Part shown: positions 46,105 through 55,197 of the stretch, piece by piece
Position numbering within the stretch: position 1 is the stretch's first letter
Layout: each line of letters starts with the position of its first letter
Assembly: GCA_002390845.1 (NCBI GenBank)
Contig: DGQT01000068.1
Location: 1-64,000 of the forward strand
Direction: 5' to 3'
Source: Chitinophagaceae bacterium UBA4407
GTDB taxonomy: Bacteria; Bacteroidota; Bacteroidia; Chitinophagales; Chitinophagaceae
DNA length: 64,000 nucleotides
The notes under the pieces: generated by a model
Databases searched by the model: none
Seen by the model: only the letters and a program-made list of their open reading frames with translations
Told to the model about the DNA's origin: nothing
Program-made: the position numbers and the translations under genes

Positions 46105-46707
46105 TCAACATTTCAACTTCTCCCACAGCATTTCCTTCACGCCTCCAAACCATTCATCTTTCAGAATGCTCAGTACAATTGAATCGCGGCGGCCACCTTC
46201 GCGTTTGGGCATATTGGCACGCAGCACACCATCCACTTTACAGCCAATGCCTTTCATTGCTGCAATACTTTTTGTGTTATTATTATCTGCACGAAATTCC
46301 ACACGCTCCATCCCTATGTTTTCAAAAGCAAAACTCAGCAGCAAATATTTGCAATGCCTGTTGAGGCCGGTACGCTGAAACTTTTGTCCATACCAGGTAT
46401 AGCCCAGCTGTAATGTTTGAAAGGGGATATTAATATCGTAGAAACGTGTGCTACCTGCATATTCGTTTGTTCGTTTATCAAAAACGATGAATGCATATTC
46501 TTTTTCAGCAATTCTTGCATCTAATGCGATCTGCATATAATTTTTCAAGCCTTCTTCACCGGCGGCGGTAACTAAAGAAAATTTCCACAGATCAGGTTCC
46601 TGCAAAGAAAATGGCAACAGGTTTTCATAGTCGGTTTGCTGCAATGGGCGCAGCAACACAGTTTCATCTTCAAGAACATAATCATCTGTGCAACTAAAGT
46701 GTATCAT
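46105..46707 (-). CDS. GNAT N-acetyltransferase (RimJ/RimL type)
   Basis: The start at 46707 (MIHFSCTDDYVLEDETVLLR) gives 200 residues; the frame opens at 46740. The GNAT fold is seen as VLLRPLQQTDYENLLPF, the beta4-beta5 region TRFYDINIPFQTLQLGYTWY, the CoA-binding Q/R segment GQKFQRTGLNRHCKYLLLSF and RVEFRADNNNTKSIAAMKGI. The last segment, with NxxS and the following arginines, is typical of RimL-like protein or small-molecule acetyltransferases. Substrate unknown. Confidence 0.88.
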   Translation of the reverse strand: MIHFSCTDDYVLEDETVLLRPLQQTDYENLLPFSLQEPDLWKFSLVTAAGEEGLKNYMQIALDARIAEKEYAFIVFDKRTNEYAGSTRFYDINIPFQTLQLGYTWYGQKFQRTGLNRHCKYLLLSFAFENIGMERVEFRADNNNTKSIAAMKGIGCKVDGVLRANMPKREGGRRDSIVLSILKDEWFGGVKEMLWEKLKC

Positions 46708-46859
46708 ATTGTTTTGTTGAATGATGTGCAAAGAAATCACAAATAATCATGTGGTAATTTTTGTATTATAATTTTTTACCAATCTGTATTTATACTGTTC
46801 ACTGCAAGAAATCGCGAATTGCCGAATTGGCGTCAAGTTAAATCTTGTTTTAGCAACAT

Positions 46860-47160
46860 TATGAATGCAAGTTTCGTAGGCTCAAGCCGCATGGCTTCGT
46901 TGTCTCAACAGCATTGCTTTCGCTTCTTTGAAAAAATATGCTTCGCATTTTTTCAATTCCGCCTTCGGCGGAACCGAACCGAAAGAGGCGCTTTATGAGA
47001 CAACTGGTTCAGGTGCCAAGTTCCTAAATCCAAGCCCCCCAACAACTGACCGGAACGTTTATTGGGTAAGCATTACAACGCTTATCGCTTAATATTTAAA
47101 TGACGCAAATGCGAATGACCGGAACAATTTCCCGTTGAGCGGAACAGGTTGTACAAGGAA
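46860..47160. repeat. Cluster of nested hairpins in a 658-base gap
   Basis: GTTGTCTCA (46899-46907) pairs with TGAGACAAC (46996-47004). Inside are GAAAAAAT/ATTTTTTC (46930-46954) around GCTTCGC, and CCGCCTTCGGCGG (46969-46981). GCGTCAAGTT/GGAACAATTT-like low-identity sequence surrounds them. No open frame or RNA family was recognised. The stretch 46708-46859 is AT-rich with no visible feature. Confidence 0.65.
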
Positions 47161-47199
47161 TGTAGGACGGGCTGCACAATGCAGAAGCATGATGAAACC

Positions 47200-47253
47200 G
47201 TATAAGCGTGCGACGCAACCGGGTTTTATAGTAGTAATGCAGTTTGGCCCATA
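47200..47253 (-). repeat. Dispersed element, R half-arm
   Basis: GCGTGCGACGCAAC at 47206-47219, then GGGTTTTATAGTAG and outer GCAGTTTGGCCCATAAAAAA. It follows another R arm (44319) without an L arm between, one of the few breaks in L/R alternation. Confidence 0.82.
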
Positions 47254-47365
47254 AAAAAATAAATGCACTAAACCTTGCTTCAATCAATAGCTATACCCGC
47301 AAAACAGCAGGTAATTAAAAAAAACCGGATATTGCAGCAAAATAACCATAACTAAATTATAACCT

Positions 47366-49201
47366 ATGTGTGGAATTGTTGGATATACCGGTCACAGACA
47401 GGCTTACCCTGTAATACTGAAAGGATTAAAACGCCTTGAATACCGCGGCTACGACAGCGCAGGTATTGCACTGGTAAATAATGGTTTAAAAGTCTTTAAA
47501 AAGAAAGGAAAAGTAGCCAACCTGGAAGAATCGGTTGTTGGCGAAAACCTTGATGCGCACATGGGCATTGGTCATACACGTTGGGCAACACATGGCGAAC
47601 CCAGCGACCGTAATGCGCATCCGCACGTTTCGCAAAGTGGCGCGTTTGCAATGATACACAATGGCATTATTGAAAACTATGCCCCTATAAAAGCAGAGTT
47701 GATTTCTAAGGGCTATAGTTTTAAAAGCGATACCGATACGGAAGTACTGTTGAATTTTATTGAAGATATTAAGCAGAACAATAACTGTCCGCTTGAAGAA
47801 GCTTTGCGCATTGCATTGCGCCGCGTAGTAGGCGCATACTGTATTTTATTGGTTGATAAAGATGATCCTGAAACCATCATCGCTGCACGTAAAGGTAGCC
47901 CGCTGGTAATAGGCATTGGTAAAGGCGAACATTTTTTAGCAAGCGATGCATCGCCGATTGTTGAATACACCAAAGAAGTAGTGTATGTAAACGATTATGA
48001 AATTGCGATCATAAAGCCTGATGAACTGATCCTTAAAAATCTTGGTAATGAAAAGCAAACACCTTTTATCACCAAGCTGGATATGGAAATGGCGGCTATT
48101 GAAAAAGGAGGCTATGAACATTTTATGCTCAAGGAAATTTTTGAACAACCACAAACTATTTTCGATTGTTTAAGGGGCAGACTTGATGCAGAGAAAGGTA
48201 CCATTACCATGAGTGGTATTCAACAGTATGCAGAGCAGATCAGTAATGCCAGCCGCATTATTATTATTGCCTGCGGAACAAGCTGGCATGCTGGTTTGGT
48301 GGCAGAATACATTATTGAAGAACTCTGCCGCATTCCCGTTGAAGTAGAATATGCAAGTGAATTCCGTTACCGCAACCCCATCATTAATAAAGGCGATGTG
48401 ATCATTGCTATTTCGCAAAGTGGCGAGACTGCAGATACGCTCGTTGCCATTGAAACTGCCAAAGAACAAGGTGCTATCATACTCGGCATTGTAAACGTAG
48501 TAGGTTCATCCATTGCACGTAAATCTCATGCCGGCGCATACACGCATGCAGGTCCCGAAATTGGCGTAGCAAGTACCAAAGCATTTACCGCACAGCTTGC
48601 CGTGCTTACTATGATCGCTTTAAAAATTGCGCATGAAAAAGGCACGATCAGCAATGAACGTTACCACAACCTTTGTCATGAACTTGCAGAGATTCCTGAG
48701 AAAGTAAAACTGGTACTGCAACAAAACGAAAATGTAAAAGCCCTGGCTGAAAAATATAAAGATGCCACCGATGCATTGTACCTGGGCCGTGGTTATAATT
48801 TTCCTGTTGCGCTTGAAGGTGCATTAAAACTGAAAGAGATTTCTTACATACATGCAGAAGGTTATCCCGCTGCAGAAATGAAGCATGGCCCTATTGCTTT
48901 GGTTACAGAAACATTGCCCGTTGTGTTTGTAGCAACCAAAGATTCTTACCACGAGAAAGTGGTGAGCAATATGCAGGAAATAAAAGCACGGAAAGGAAAA
49001 GTGATTGCCATTATTACCGAAGGCGATACCGTATCTCCTACCCTTGCAGATGACATGATTATTTTACCGCCCGCCGATGAAATTGTAGCACCCATGCTCA
49101 GCACCATTCCGTTGCAGTTACTTGCTTACCATATTGGTGTTGCAAAAGGCTACGATGTAGATAAACCACGCAACCTGGCAAAGAGCGTAACGGTAGAATA
49201 G
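47366..49201 (+). CDS. glmS: Glutamine--fructose-6-phosphate aminotransferase (isomerizing)
   Basis: 611 residues, full length. N-terminal glutaminase domain with catalytic Cys2 (MCGIVGYTG) and GHTRWATHGEPSDRNAHPH. Two SIS domains (about 285-420 and 455-590) include SQSGETADTLVAIE and the C-terminal AKSVTVE. It makes glucosamine-6-phosphate for peptidoglycan and lipopolysaccharide. No glmS ribozyme was recognised in the short leader. Confidence 0.97.
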   Translation: MCGIVGYTGHRQAYPVILKGLKRLEYRGYDSAGIALVNNGLKVFKKKGKVANLEESVVGENLDAHMGIGHTRWATHGEPSDRNAHPHVSQSGAFAMIHNGIIENYAPIKAELISKGYSFKSDTDTEVLLNFIEDIKQNNNCPLEEALRIALRRVVGAYCILLVDKDDPETIIAARKGSPLVIGIGKGEHFLASDASPIVEYTKEVVYVNDYEIAIIKPDELILKNLGNEKQTPFITKLDMEMAAIEKGGYEHFMLKEIFEQPQTIFDCLRGRLDAEKGTITMSGIQQYAEQISNASRIIIIACGTSWHAGLVAEYIIEELCRIPVEVEYASEFRYRNPIINKGDVIIAISQSGETADTLVAIETAKEQGAIILGIVNVVGSSIARKSHAGAYTHAGPEIGVASTKAFTAQLAVLTMIALKIAHEKGTISNERYHNLCHELAEIPEKVKLVLQQNENVKALAEKYKDATDALYLGRGYNFPVALEGALKLKEISYIHAEGYPAAEMKHGPIALVTETLPVVFVATKDSYHEKVVSNMQEIKARKGKVIAIITEGDTVSPTLADDMIILPPADEIVAPMLSTIPLQLLAYHIGVAKGYDVDKPRNLAKSVTVE

Positions 49202-49240
49202 TTTGTAGTTTGTGGTTTGTAGTTATTAAAGCGAAGCATA

Positions 49241-49330
49241 CTTATGGGCCGGGCAGCAGTTCTTTGGTCATCTTTACTTGCGTCGCACACTTGTACGGTT
49301 GGATTATGATTGGGCTTTAACCGAAGCGAA
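49241..49330 (+). repeat. Dispersed element, L half-arm
   Basis: GGGCCGGGC at 49245-49253, core TTGCGTCGCACACTTGTAC at 49278-49296, inner GGTTGGATTATGATTGGGC and TTTAACCGAAGCGAA. The partner R arm is at 50454, after the rhomboid gene, and its inner part matches this one in reverse. Confidence 0.88.
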
Positions 49331-49364
49331 TCCTTGTTGGTCAACGACCAACATTGGCGAAGAA

Positions 49365-50330
49365 TTATTCAACGGGAAGTAATTTTAAATTGTCTTTTGC
49401 CCATTGTTCGTCTGGGTCAATACTCAATATCTGATTATAAACTTGTCTCGCTTCCTCGTATTTTCGATTTTTATGAAGTTCAAGAGCTTTTTCTTGTAAT
49501 TTATGAATTTCAAGCTGCTTTAAATTGACTTTTGCAAATTCATTGCTAGGGTCTCTATTCAGAATTTTTTTGTAGATAGCCATTGCTTCGTCAACTTTCT
49601 GATTTTTATGAAGTTCATACGCTTGGTAAGAAAGCCACGAAGTAGAGAATGGATTCCAAAAGATTGACGAAGTTAAAAGGGATAGTAGCCCAAATCCAAC
49701 AAGCCATTGTTTATAATTATCAAATTTAGCAATGTACGCTAATGTCATTCCCCATAAAAGACCACCAATATGAGCTGCATTTCCAACGTTCCAAGCCTTA
49801 GTCTGCGTCAAAACAATACAAAGTACCAACCAAAATATGAATAATCTTATTGTCCTTTTATTTAGATAATTTTTGTAAGCTTCGGTTGTTTTGCTTTTTA
49901 TAAATATAAAACCGAAAAGTGAATATCCAATTCCTGAAAGTCCAATTCCGGTGGTGTTAGCAAAGGAGAGTTCCGCTAGTGAACACACTAAAGCAGATGA
50001 TAAAATTAGAAGGCAGTAAAATTTTTTGTTACTTTCAAATTCAATCTTTTTTCCAAAAATCCACAGCCAGTATAAATTAAAAGCAATATGCCACAATTGA
50101 ACATGCAGGAAATTAGATGCAATAAGCCCCCAATAACTTCCATTAAAAATATCTGTTACAGAAGGAGCACCCCATTTTTTATAAACTTCCCAATTGTCAA
50201 GTTTCCCTTCCAAGTTTATTCCAATAAATAAAACAATACTTATCAAACAGCATATTGCTGTAACAATGGGAATATACTTTTTAAAAGAATTGTCGGTTGT
50301 TGGCTGAATAATGTCTGTGGTTTCTATCAT
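49365..50330 (-). CDS. Rhomboid intramembrane serine protease with C-terminal TPR
   Basis: 321 residues. Six membrane helices (about 20-230) carry rhomboid residues: H81 and N85 in HIAFNLYWLW, catalytic S132 in GLSGIGYS and H187 in NAAHIGGLLWG. After helix 6 come two to three TPR-like units (about 233-318; KVDEAMAIYKKILNRDPSNE and KYEEARQVYNQILSIDPDEQ). A cytoplasmic TPR tail suggests a recruited partner. The gene is bracketed by an L and an R arm of the dispersed element. Confidence 0.9.
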   Translation of the reverse strand: MIETTDIIQPTTDNSFKKYIPIVTAICCLISIVLFIGINLEGKLDNWEVYKKWGAPSVTDIFNGSYWGLIASNFLHVQLWHIAFNLYWLWIFGKKIEFESNKKFYCLLILSSALVCSLAELSFANTTGIGLSGIGYSLFGFIFIKSKTTEAYKNYLNKRTIRLFIFWLVLCIVLTQTKAWNVGNAAHIGGLLWGMTLAYIAKFDNYKQWLVGFGLLSLLTSSIFWNPFSTSWLSYQAYELHKNQKVDEAMAIYKKILNRDPSNEFAKVNLKQLEIHKLQEKALELHKNRKYEEARQVYNQILSIDPDEQWAKDNLKLLPVE

Positions 50331-50450
50331 TTTAGGGTGTCAATAAATTTTGCACACAACTCAAATATAGCCGCAATAATCGTAGTTATTAAAAAATATT
50401 GTTCCATTCGTTTCAATCTTCGCTGATATAAAAGTTCAATAAAATATCCC

Positions 50451-50535
50451 ACCGTACAAGTGAGTGACACAACAGGCGATGCCATGAAAAACCAAAAGCC
50501 CCGTTAATAAAAATGTATTTATCAACCGGGCTTTA
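50451..50535 (-). repeat. Dispersed element, R half-arm (variant core)
   Basis: GTACAAGTGAGTGACACAAC at 50454-50473, then GGCGATGCCATGAAAAAC and outer AACCGGGCTTTA. Upstream CTTCGCTGATATAAAAGTTC and AATAAAATATCC match the inner consensus in reverse. Confidence 0.85.
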
Positions 50536-50551
50536 TACGTTTAAAGTAATG

Positions 50552-51496
50552 CTATTTCTTAAGGCCGATCTCTCTTAATCTTTCATCAAGGTATTCGCCT
50601 GCAGTTGCATCTGGGTAAGCTTTTTCATGCGTTTCATCAATGCAGCCTTCAAGACAGGCAAGGCTCATTTCGCTTCTCGGGTGCATGAAAAACGGAATAG
50701 AAAAACGGCTGGTATGCCATAACTCACGTGGCGGGTTTACCACGCGGTGCGTGGTGCTGCGCAATTTATTATTGGTTAAACGCTGCAGCATATCGCCAAC
50801 ATTTACAACGATCTGATCGGGCAGGGAAGTTACATTTACCCAGTCGCCCTGTTTGGTTAATACCTGCAAACCATCTGCCGATGCGCCAACCAAAAGCGTG
50901 ATAAGATTAATGTCTTCGTGCTGCTCTGCACGTATGGCGCTTTTGGGTTCGTGTGTTATTGGCGGGTAATGAATGCAGCGCAAAATGGAGTTACCGTTTA
51001 CAAGGTGCGGCTGAAAATAATTTTCGTCCAATCCTAAATACAATGCAATGGCCTGCAGCAATGCGCTGCCACTTTTTTCAAAATTTCGGTAAGCACTAAA
51101 CAGTGTTGGGTTGAACTGCTGTATCTCTGAAACCGAAACATTATCGGGGTATTCGGATTTTATGGAGTCATCGCTTTCTACGGTTTGCCCGTACTGAAAA
51201 AACTCTTTAAGGTCCGGCGCATCGCTGCCCTTTGCATGTTCGCGGCCAAAGCTGGTATAACCCCGCTGACCAGCCAAACCAGCAACTTCGTAATGCAGTT
51301 TTTTTTCAAGTGGCAACGAAAAAAAATGCTGCACGTATTCATACAATTCCGCTATCAAATGGTCGGGTACACCATGATTTTTGACTGCAACAAAACCAAT
51401 GTCTTCATAAGCCTTGCCCAACTGTTCTACAAATGCCGCTTTTCTTTCGGGGTTGTTACTTAAGAAATCCTGAAGGTCTACAACAGGTATTGCCAT
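50552..51496 (-). CDS. Isopenicillin-N-synthase-like iron/2-oxoglutarate oxygenase
   Basis: 314 residues, full length for this family. Non-haem oxygenase N domain (5-115; VAVKNHGVPDHLIAELY) and the double-stranded beta helix with iron ligands H193 and D195 (EQHEDINLIT) and H260 (RSTTHRVVNPP). RFSIPFF (R274, S276) binds 2-oxoglutarate or substrate carboxylate. The bacterial members are mostly uncharacterised and need not make antibiotics. Single gene. Confidence 0.9.
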   Translation of the reverse strand: MAIPVVDLQDFLSNNPERKAAFVEQLGKAYEDIGFVAVKNHGVPDHLIAELYEYVQHFFSLPLEKKLHYEVAGLAGQRGYTSFGREHAKGSDAPDLKEFFQYGQTVESDDSIKSEYPDNVSVSEIQQFNPTLFSAYRNFEKSGSALLQAIALYLGLDENYFQPHLVNGNSILRCIHYPPITHEPKSAIRAEQHEDINLITLLVGASADGLQVLTKQGDWVNVTSLPDQIVVNVGDMLQRLTNNKLRSTTHRVVNPPRELWHTSRFSIPFFMHPRSEMSLACLEGCIDETHEKAYPDATAGEYLDERLREIGLKK

Positions 51497-51600
51497 AAAA
51501 ATTTATTTTACTGAATAAGGCTGGAAAATTACAAAAGAACGGGCATATACAGACACTAATAAACATTTACATTTTGAATTAAGAATGGGAGTTTTTTTGT

Positions 51601-51690
51601 GAGCCGGGCAATAGAATTAATTTGATAATATGATGATTTGAAGATGTGCCTATGAAATACATTATCAAATTAATCCCTCTGCCTGGCTCA
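51601..51690. repeat. Core-less element: outer arms around a different hairpin
   Basis: GAGCCGGGCA at 51601-51610 and TGCCTGGCTC at 51680-51689 are the usual outer arms, but the GTTGCGTCGCAC core is absent. Instead TTAATTTGATAAT (51617-51629) pairs perfectly with ATTATCAAATTAA (51661-51673). The same kind of hairpin is nested in the element at 44041. Confidence 0.8.
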
Positions 51691-51699
51691 AAAAAATTC

Positions 51700-52878
51700 T
51701 TACACTTTTATATAGATTTTTTTTCTGTCGAGGATGTACACAATCAGCCAGAAAAAAGCAATCATGCACAACGCGTAAAACAGCGAACCAATTCTTAAAT
51801 CGGTTGCAATATTTTTACAAATATGCTCGTAAAACCATCCAAATGGTGAAAGATATACTGGTTTGCCGGTTTGTGATAACCCATTTGAAATTCTTATCAA
51901 TCCCAGTAACCTTGGCAGCAAACCACTAATTACAAAAATGAAAAGCGGGTTCTTGCCAAACACATCGAAGAAGCGGCTTGCAGCACCTTTATAATTTTTA
52001 AATTCTATTAAGAAAATAAGTACGGATAAAGTTATTATGGCTAGGCCCGATGTATAAATTACATAACTGCTTGTCCATATTTTTTTGTTAACAGGGAAAG
52101 CAAGGTCCCAAACAAAACCTGCAAATATTAATACCGCACCTGCAACAAAAAGATTGCTGAGCATTTCGTAAGTCTTACCTTTTTGCTGTATGTATGCGCC
52201 CACAAAAAAACCGATGATCACCTGAACAATTGGCGCCATTAAACTACCTAAACCTTCAGGATCAAATGCGACGCCTTCGCCATGATACATGTGGGCTTCG
52301 CCTAAAACTGCTTTGTCTATATGCGTTCCAAAAAAACCGGATAAACTGTAGGGATCGCCTTTGGTACCAAGCATATAACATAAAAACCAATAAGCCAGCA
52401 AAAGCACGATACTAAATACATAAGCACCTTTTGTTTTAAAAAAATAAACAATAAGCGAGGCAAAAAAATAGCAAAACGCAATACGTTGCAGCACGCCCAA
52501 AATTCTAATGCCATGTAGCACGCCATCATCAGTAGTCCATTGCCAGGGCTTTAATACAGGTGCATCGTTCTGCCACATTACAAAAGGGCTCCAGTTAAGG
52601 AATAAGCCGATAAAAAAAATGAGGAGTGTTCTTTTAATCACTTTTTTCAGAAATACTGAAGTACCCGCCTGCTGAAACTTTGGCATAACAAAAGCCATTG
52701 CATTACCAACAGCAAAAAGAAAGAATGGAAACACCAGGTCGGTTGGGGTACAACCATGCCAGGCTGCATGATCGAGTGGTGCATAAATATGGTCCCATGA
52801 ACCAGGGTTGTTTACGAGTATCATTAATGCAACTGTTGCACCGCGAAAAACATCAAGGGAATAGTAGCGCTGGTTCAT
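51700..52878 (-). CDS. NagX-like membrane acyltransferase (HGSNAT/DUF5009 type)
   Basis: 392 residues with about ten to eleven membrane helices. The N-terminal signature RYYSLDVFRGATVALMILVN and the HAAWHGCTPTDLVFPFFLFA loop are diagnostic; the histidine in the latter is the predicted active-site residue of heparan-alpha-glucosaminide N-acetyltransferase relatives. In Bacteroidota these proteins are thought to acetylate amino sugars at the inner membrane, often near amino-sugar genes. glmS and the murQ operon are within 10 kb, but not in the same operon. Confidence 0.87.
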   Translation of the reverse strand: MNQRYYSLDVFRGATVALMILVNNPGSWDHIYAPLDHAAWHGCTPTDLVFPFFLFAVGNAMAFVMPKFQQAGTSVFLKKVIKRTLLIFFIGLFLNWSPFVMWQNDAPVLKPWQWTTDDGVLHGIRILGVLQRIAFCYFFASLIVYFFKTKGAYVFSIVLLLAYWFLCYMLGTKGDPYSLSGFFGTHIDKAVLGEAHMYHGEGVAFDPEGLGSLMAPIVQVIIGFFVGAYIQQKGKTYEMLSNLFVAGAVLIFAGFVWDLAFPVNKKIWTSSYVIYTSGLAIITLSVLIFLIEFKNYKGAASRFFDVFGKNPLFIFVISGLLPRLLGLIRISNGLSQTGKPVYLSPFGWFYEHICKNIATDLRIGSLFYALCMIAFFWLIVYILDRKKIYIKV

Positions 52879-53070
52879 AAAGATTTTCTTGAGAACAATA
52901 AAGTTAGCAATGCAAGCTGAATCTGCATTCGTTTTTAGTTTTTATTCTTACAGCATTCGATAAGATTTTTATACAAATTCATAACCGAAAGATGCACTTC
53001 TGCACATTTTAAAATTGCTATCTTTAACGCCATTATTTTATAAAATTGTTACGAAAATCTATTGAGAATT

Positions 53071-53643
53071 ATGGGCGATTATTTTGTACACTCCTCTTCA
53101 TTTGTTGATGAACCCTGCCAGGTAGGCAAGGGTGTTAAGATCTGGCATTTCTCGCATATCATGGCGAACTGTGTTATTGGCGATGGTTGCAATATTGGCC
53201 AGAATGTGGTGGTAAGTTCAAACGTTATATTGGGCAAAAATGTAAAGGTGCAAAACAATGTTTCGCTGTACGAAGGCGTAATTTGTGAGGATGATGTATT
53301 TCTTGGCCCATCTATGGTTTTTACGAATGTTATCAATCCACGCAGTGCAGTTGTGCGTAAACATGAATATAAAAAAACCCTCATCCGCAAAGGGGCAAGC
53401 ATAGGCGCCAATGCAACGATCGTTTGCGGATACGAAATTGGTGAATATGCTTTAATTGGTGCCGGAGCCGTTGTTACAAAAAATATATTGCCTTTTGCGT
53501 TGGTAATGGGCAACCCTGCAAAGCAAACAGGTTGGGTAAGTGAATATGGCCACAAGCTTAGTTTTAATAGTGAAGGTATTGCAATATGCCCCGAAACAAA
53601 TACCCGTTATAAGCTTGAAAATAACAAGGTGACTAAAGAATAA
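53071..53643 (+). CDS. Left-handed beta-helix (hexapeptide) acetyltransferase, WbpD-like
   Basis: The ATG at 53071 (MGDYFVHSSSFVDEPCQVGK) is preferred over a TTG 9 bases upstream; 190 residues. Hexapeptide turns run from about residue 12 to 145 (VGKGVKIWHFSHIMANCVIG; GASIGANATIVCG; EYALIGAGAVV). The order of motifs and the GNPAKQTGWVSEYG segment match WbpD/WlbB-type enzymes that acetylate the 3-amino group of UDP-2-acetamido-3-amino-glucuronate for surface polysaccharides. No other such genes are nearby, so the substrate is inferred. Confidence 0.85.
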   Translation: MGDYFVHSSSFVDEPCQVGKGVKIWHFSHIMANCVIGDGCNIGQNVVVSSNVILGKNVKVQNNVSLYEGVICEDDVFLGPSMVFTNVINPRSAVVRKHEYKKTLIRKGASIGANATIVCGYEIGEYALIGAGAVVTKNILPFALVMGNPAKQTGWVSEYGHKLSFNSEGIAICPETNTRYKLENNKVTKE

Positions 53644-53693
53644 ATCAGGCTACACTCTCAGGCATCAGAAAATATAATACAGCAATACATTTT

Positions 53694-53852
53694 TTGTACC
53701 GGGCTTTTATATTTCAATTGAGCATTCTTGCGTCGCACTCGTGTACTGCAGAATATACAGGAGCACGGTGCACACTTGCTCATAAAAGTTCAGAACCCCC
53801 AAGTGTGCGACGCAACGGATGCATCATTATTAACTAAAAACCGGGCTCGTAA
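53694..53852. repeat. Dispersed element, compact paired copy
   Basis: Outer TTTTTTGTACCGGGC to 53704, L core TTGCGTCGCACTCGTGTAC at 53728-53746, inner hairpin GAGCACGGTGCACACTTGCTC (53761-53781), R core AAGTGTGCGACGCAAC at 53801-53816, outer ACCGGGCTCGT at 53840-53850. It makes up half of the 310-base gap before rhaT; the rest (53853-53953) is AT-rich leader. Confidence 0.88.
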
Positions 53853-53953
53853 AAATAAATTTCTAACTTCATAACAGTACATGACAGTTACCGTAAATTG
53901 TTCTCCTATTTTTACTAAAGATTGTTAACGCCATATAGAAAAATCTAAAGAAT

Positions 53954-55045
53954 ATGCAGGCTATACTCGGAGTTATTTTTCATTTTATAGGAGGTTTTGC
54001 TTCAGGTAGTTTTTACATGCCTTACAAGAAAGTAAAAGGCTGGCACTGGGAAAGCTTCTGGATCGTTGGAGGCATCTTTTCCTGGTTCATCGTTCCCCCA
54101 CTTGCGGCCTATCTTACTATTCCTGGCTTTATGGATATTATTAAAGGAACCAGCGGCACCGCATTAGGAATTACTTATTTGTTTGGCGTGCTTTGGGGCA
54201 TTGGCGGGTTAACCTATGGTCTGGGTGTTCGTTACCTTGGCGTTTCACTAGGCAGCAGTATCATACTTGGTTTATGTATGGTATTTGGCGCCATTATACC
54301 TTCCATTTATTATGATGTATTTCCTAAAGCAGGTAAAGATACTTTCAGTATGCTGGTCGATTCTACATGGGGCATTACTGTTCTCGCTGGGCTTGCATTG
54401 TGTGTGGTTGGCATCATTATTTGCGGCAAAGCAGGTACCATGAAAGAAAGCCAGTTATGTGGTGCAGGCAATACAGATCCGCATGGTTCAACGGTAAAGA
54501 CAGAATACAAATTTGCACTCGGTATGTTTGTCTCAATAGTATCGGGTGTGCTAAGTGCATGTTTCAATTTTGGTCTTGAAGCAGGCAAACCAATGGCCGA
54601 TCTTGCCAATGAACTTTGGAAGAATGCTAACCCTGGTCAGGGCAATTTTTTATTCCAGAATAATGTAACTTATGTAGTGGTTTTATGGGGCGGACTAACC
54701 ACCAACTTTATCTGGTGCATGATCTTAAATGCACGCAATAAAACCTTTGGCGATTATACAAATAAACAAACACCGCTGTTAAAGAATTATATTTTTTCAG
54801 CGCTTGCAGGCACTACATGGTTCTTGCAATTTTTTTTCTACGGCATGGGCGAAAGCAAACTGGGCAACGGTGCCAGCTCATGGATACTGCACATGGCGTT
54901 CATCATTCTTACTGCAAATATGTGGGGACTGGTATTAAAAGAATGGAAAGGCGTAAACAAAAAAACGATCACCACAATTGTTCTTGGAATTATTACCATT
55001 ATAGTTTCTGTATTGTTGGTGGGTTATGGTAATTCGATAAAGTGA
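53954..55045 (+). CDS. rhaT: L-rhamnose-proton symporter
   Basis: 363 residues with ten membrane helices. The N terminus GGFASGSFYMPYKKVKGWHW matches the RhaT family, including the conserved YKKVKxWxWE. It would bring L-rhamnose across the inner membrane with a proton. First gene of the rhamnose cluster, separated from rhaEW by a small gene and an element half-arm on each side. Confidence 0.93.
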   Translation: MQAILGVIFHFIGGFASGSFYMPYKKVKGWHWESFWIVGGIFSWFIVPPLAAYLTIPGFMDIIKGTSGTALGITYLFGVLWGIGGLTYGLGVRYLGVSLGSSIILGLCMVFGAIIPSIYYDVFPKAGKDTFSMLVDSTWGITVLAGLALCVVGIIICGKAGTMKESQLCGAGNTDPHGSTVKTEYKFALGMFVSIVSGVLSACFNFGLEAGKPMADLANELWKNANPGQGNFLFQNNVTYVVVLWGGLTTNFIWCMILNARNKTFGDYTNKQTPLLKNYIFSALAGTTWFLQFFFYGMGESKLGNGASSWILHMAFIILTANMWGLVLKEWKGVNKKTITTIVLGIITIIVSVLLVGYGNSIK

Positions 55046-55059
55046 GGAAGATATTTTTT

Positions 55060-55120
55060 AGCCAGGCAATAGAATAAAAATTAAGCTTTCGTTGCGTCGC
55101 ACTCTTGTACGTTTGTACAT
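55060..55120 (+). repeat. Dispersed element, L half-arm
   Basis: ATTTTTTAGCCAGGC, TTAAGCTTTC, core GTTGCGTCGCACTCTTGTAC at 55091-55110, inner GTTTGTACATTATGC. It begins just past the rhaT stop. The partner R arm is at 55494, after the small gene. Confidence 0.86.
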
Positions 55121-55197
55121 TATGCAACAAAATGTCTGAACCGGGATTTATGTGATTAAAGTGATTTGACTGATAAAACGAAAGATATAATTTCATT

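Noticed and set aside
47220..47365. glmS ribozyme
   Set aside because: The leader is short and AT-rich, and no ribozyme core sequence was recognised; the class is known mainly from Firmicutes.
50552..51496. Beta-lactam antibiotic biosynthesis gene
   Set aside because: The protein only shares the isopenicillin N synthase fold; no ACV synthetase or other pathway genes are present.
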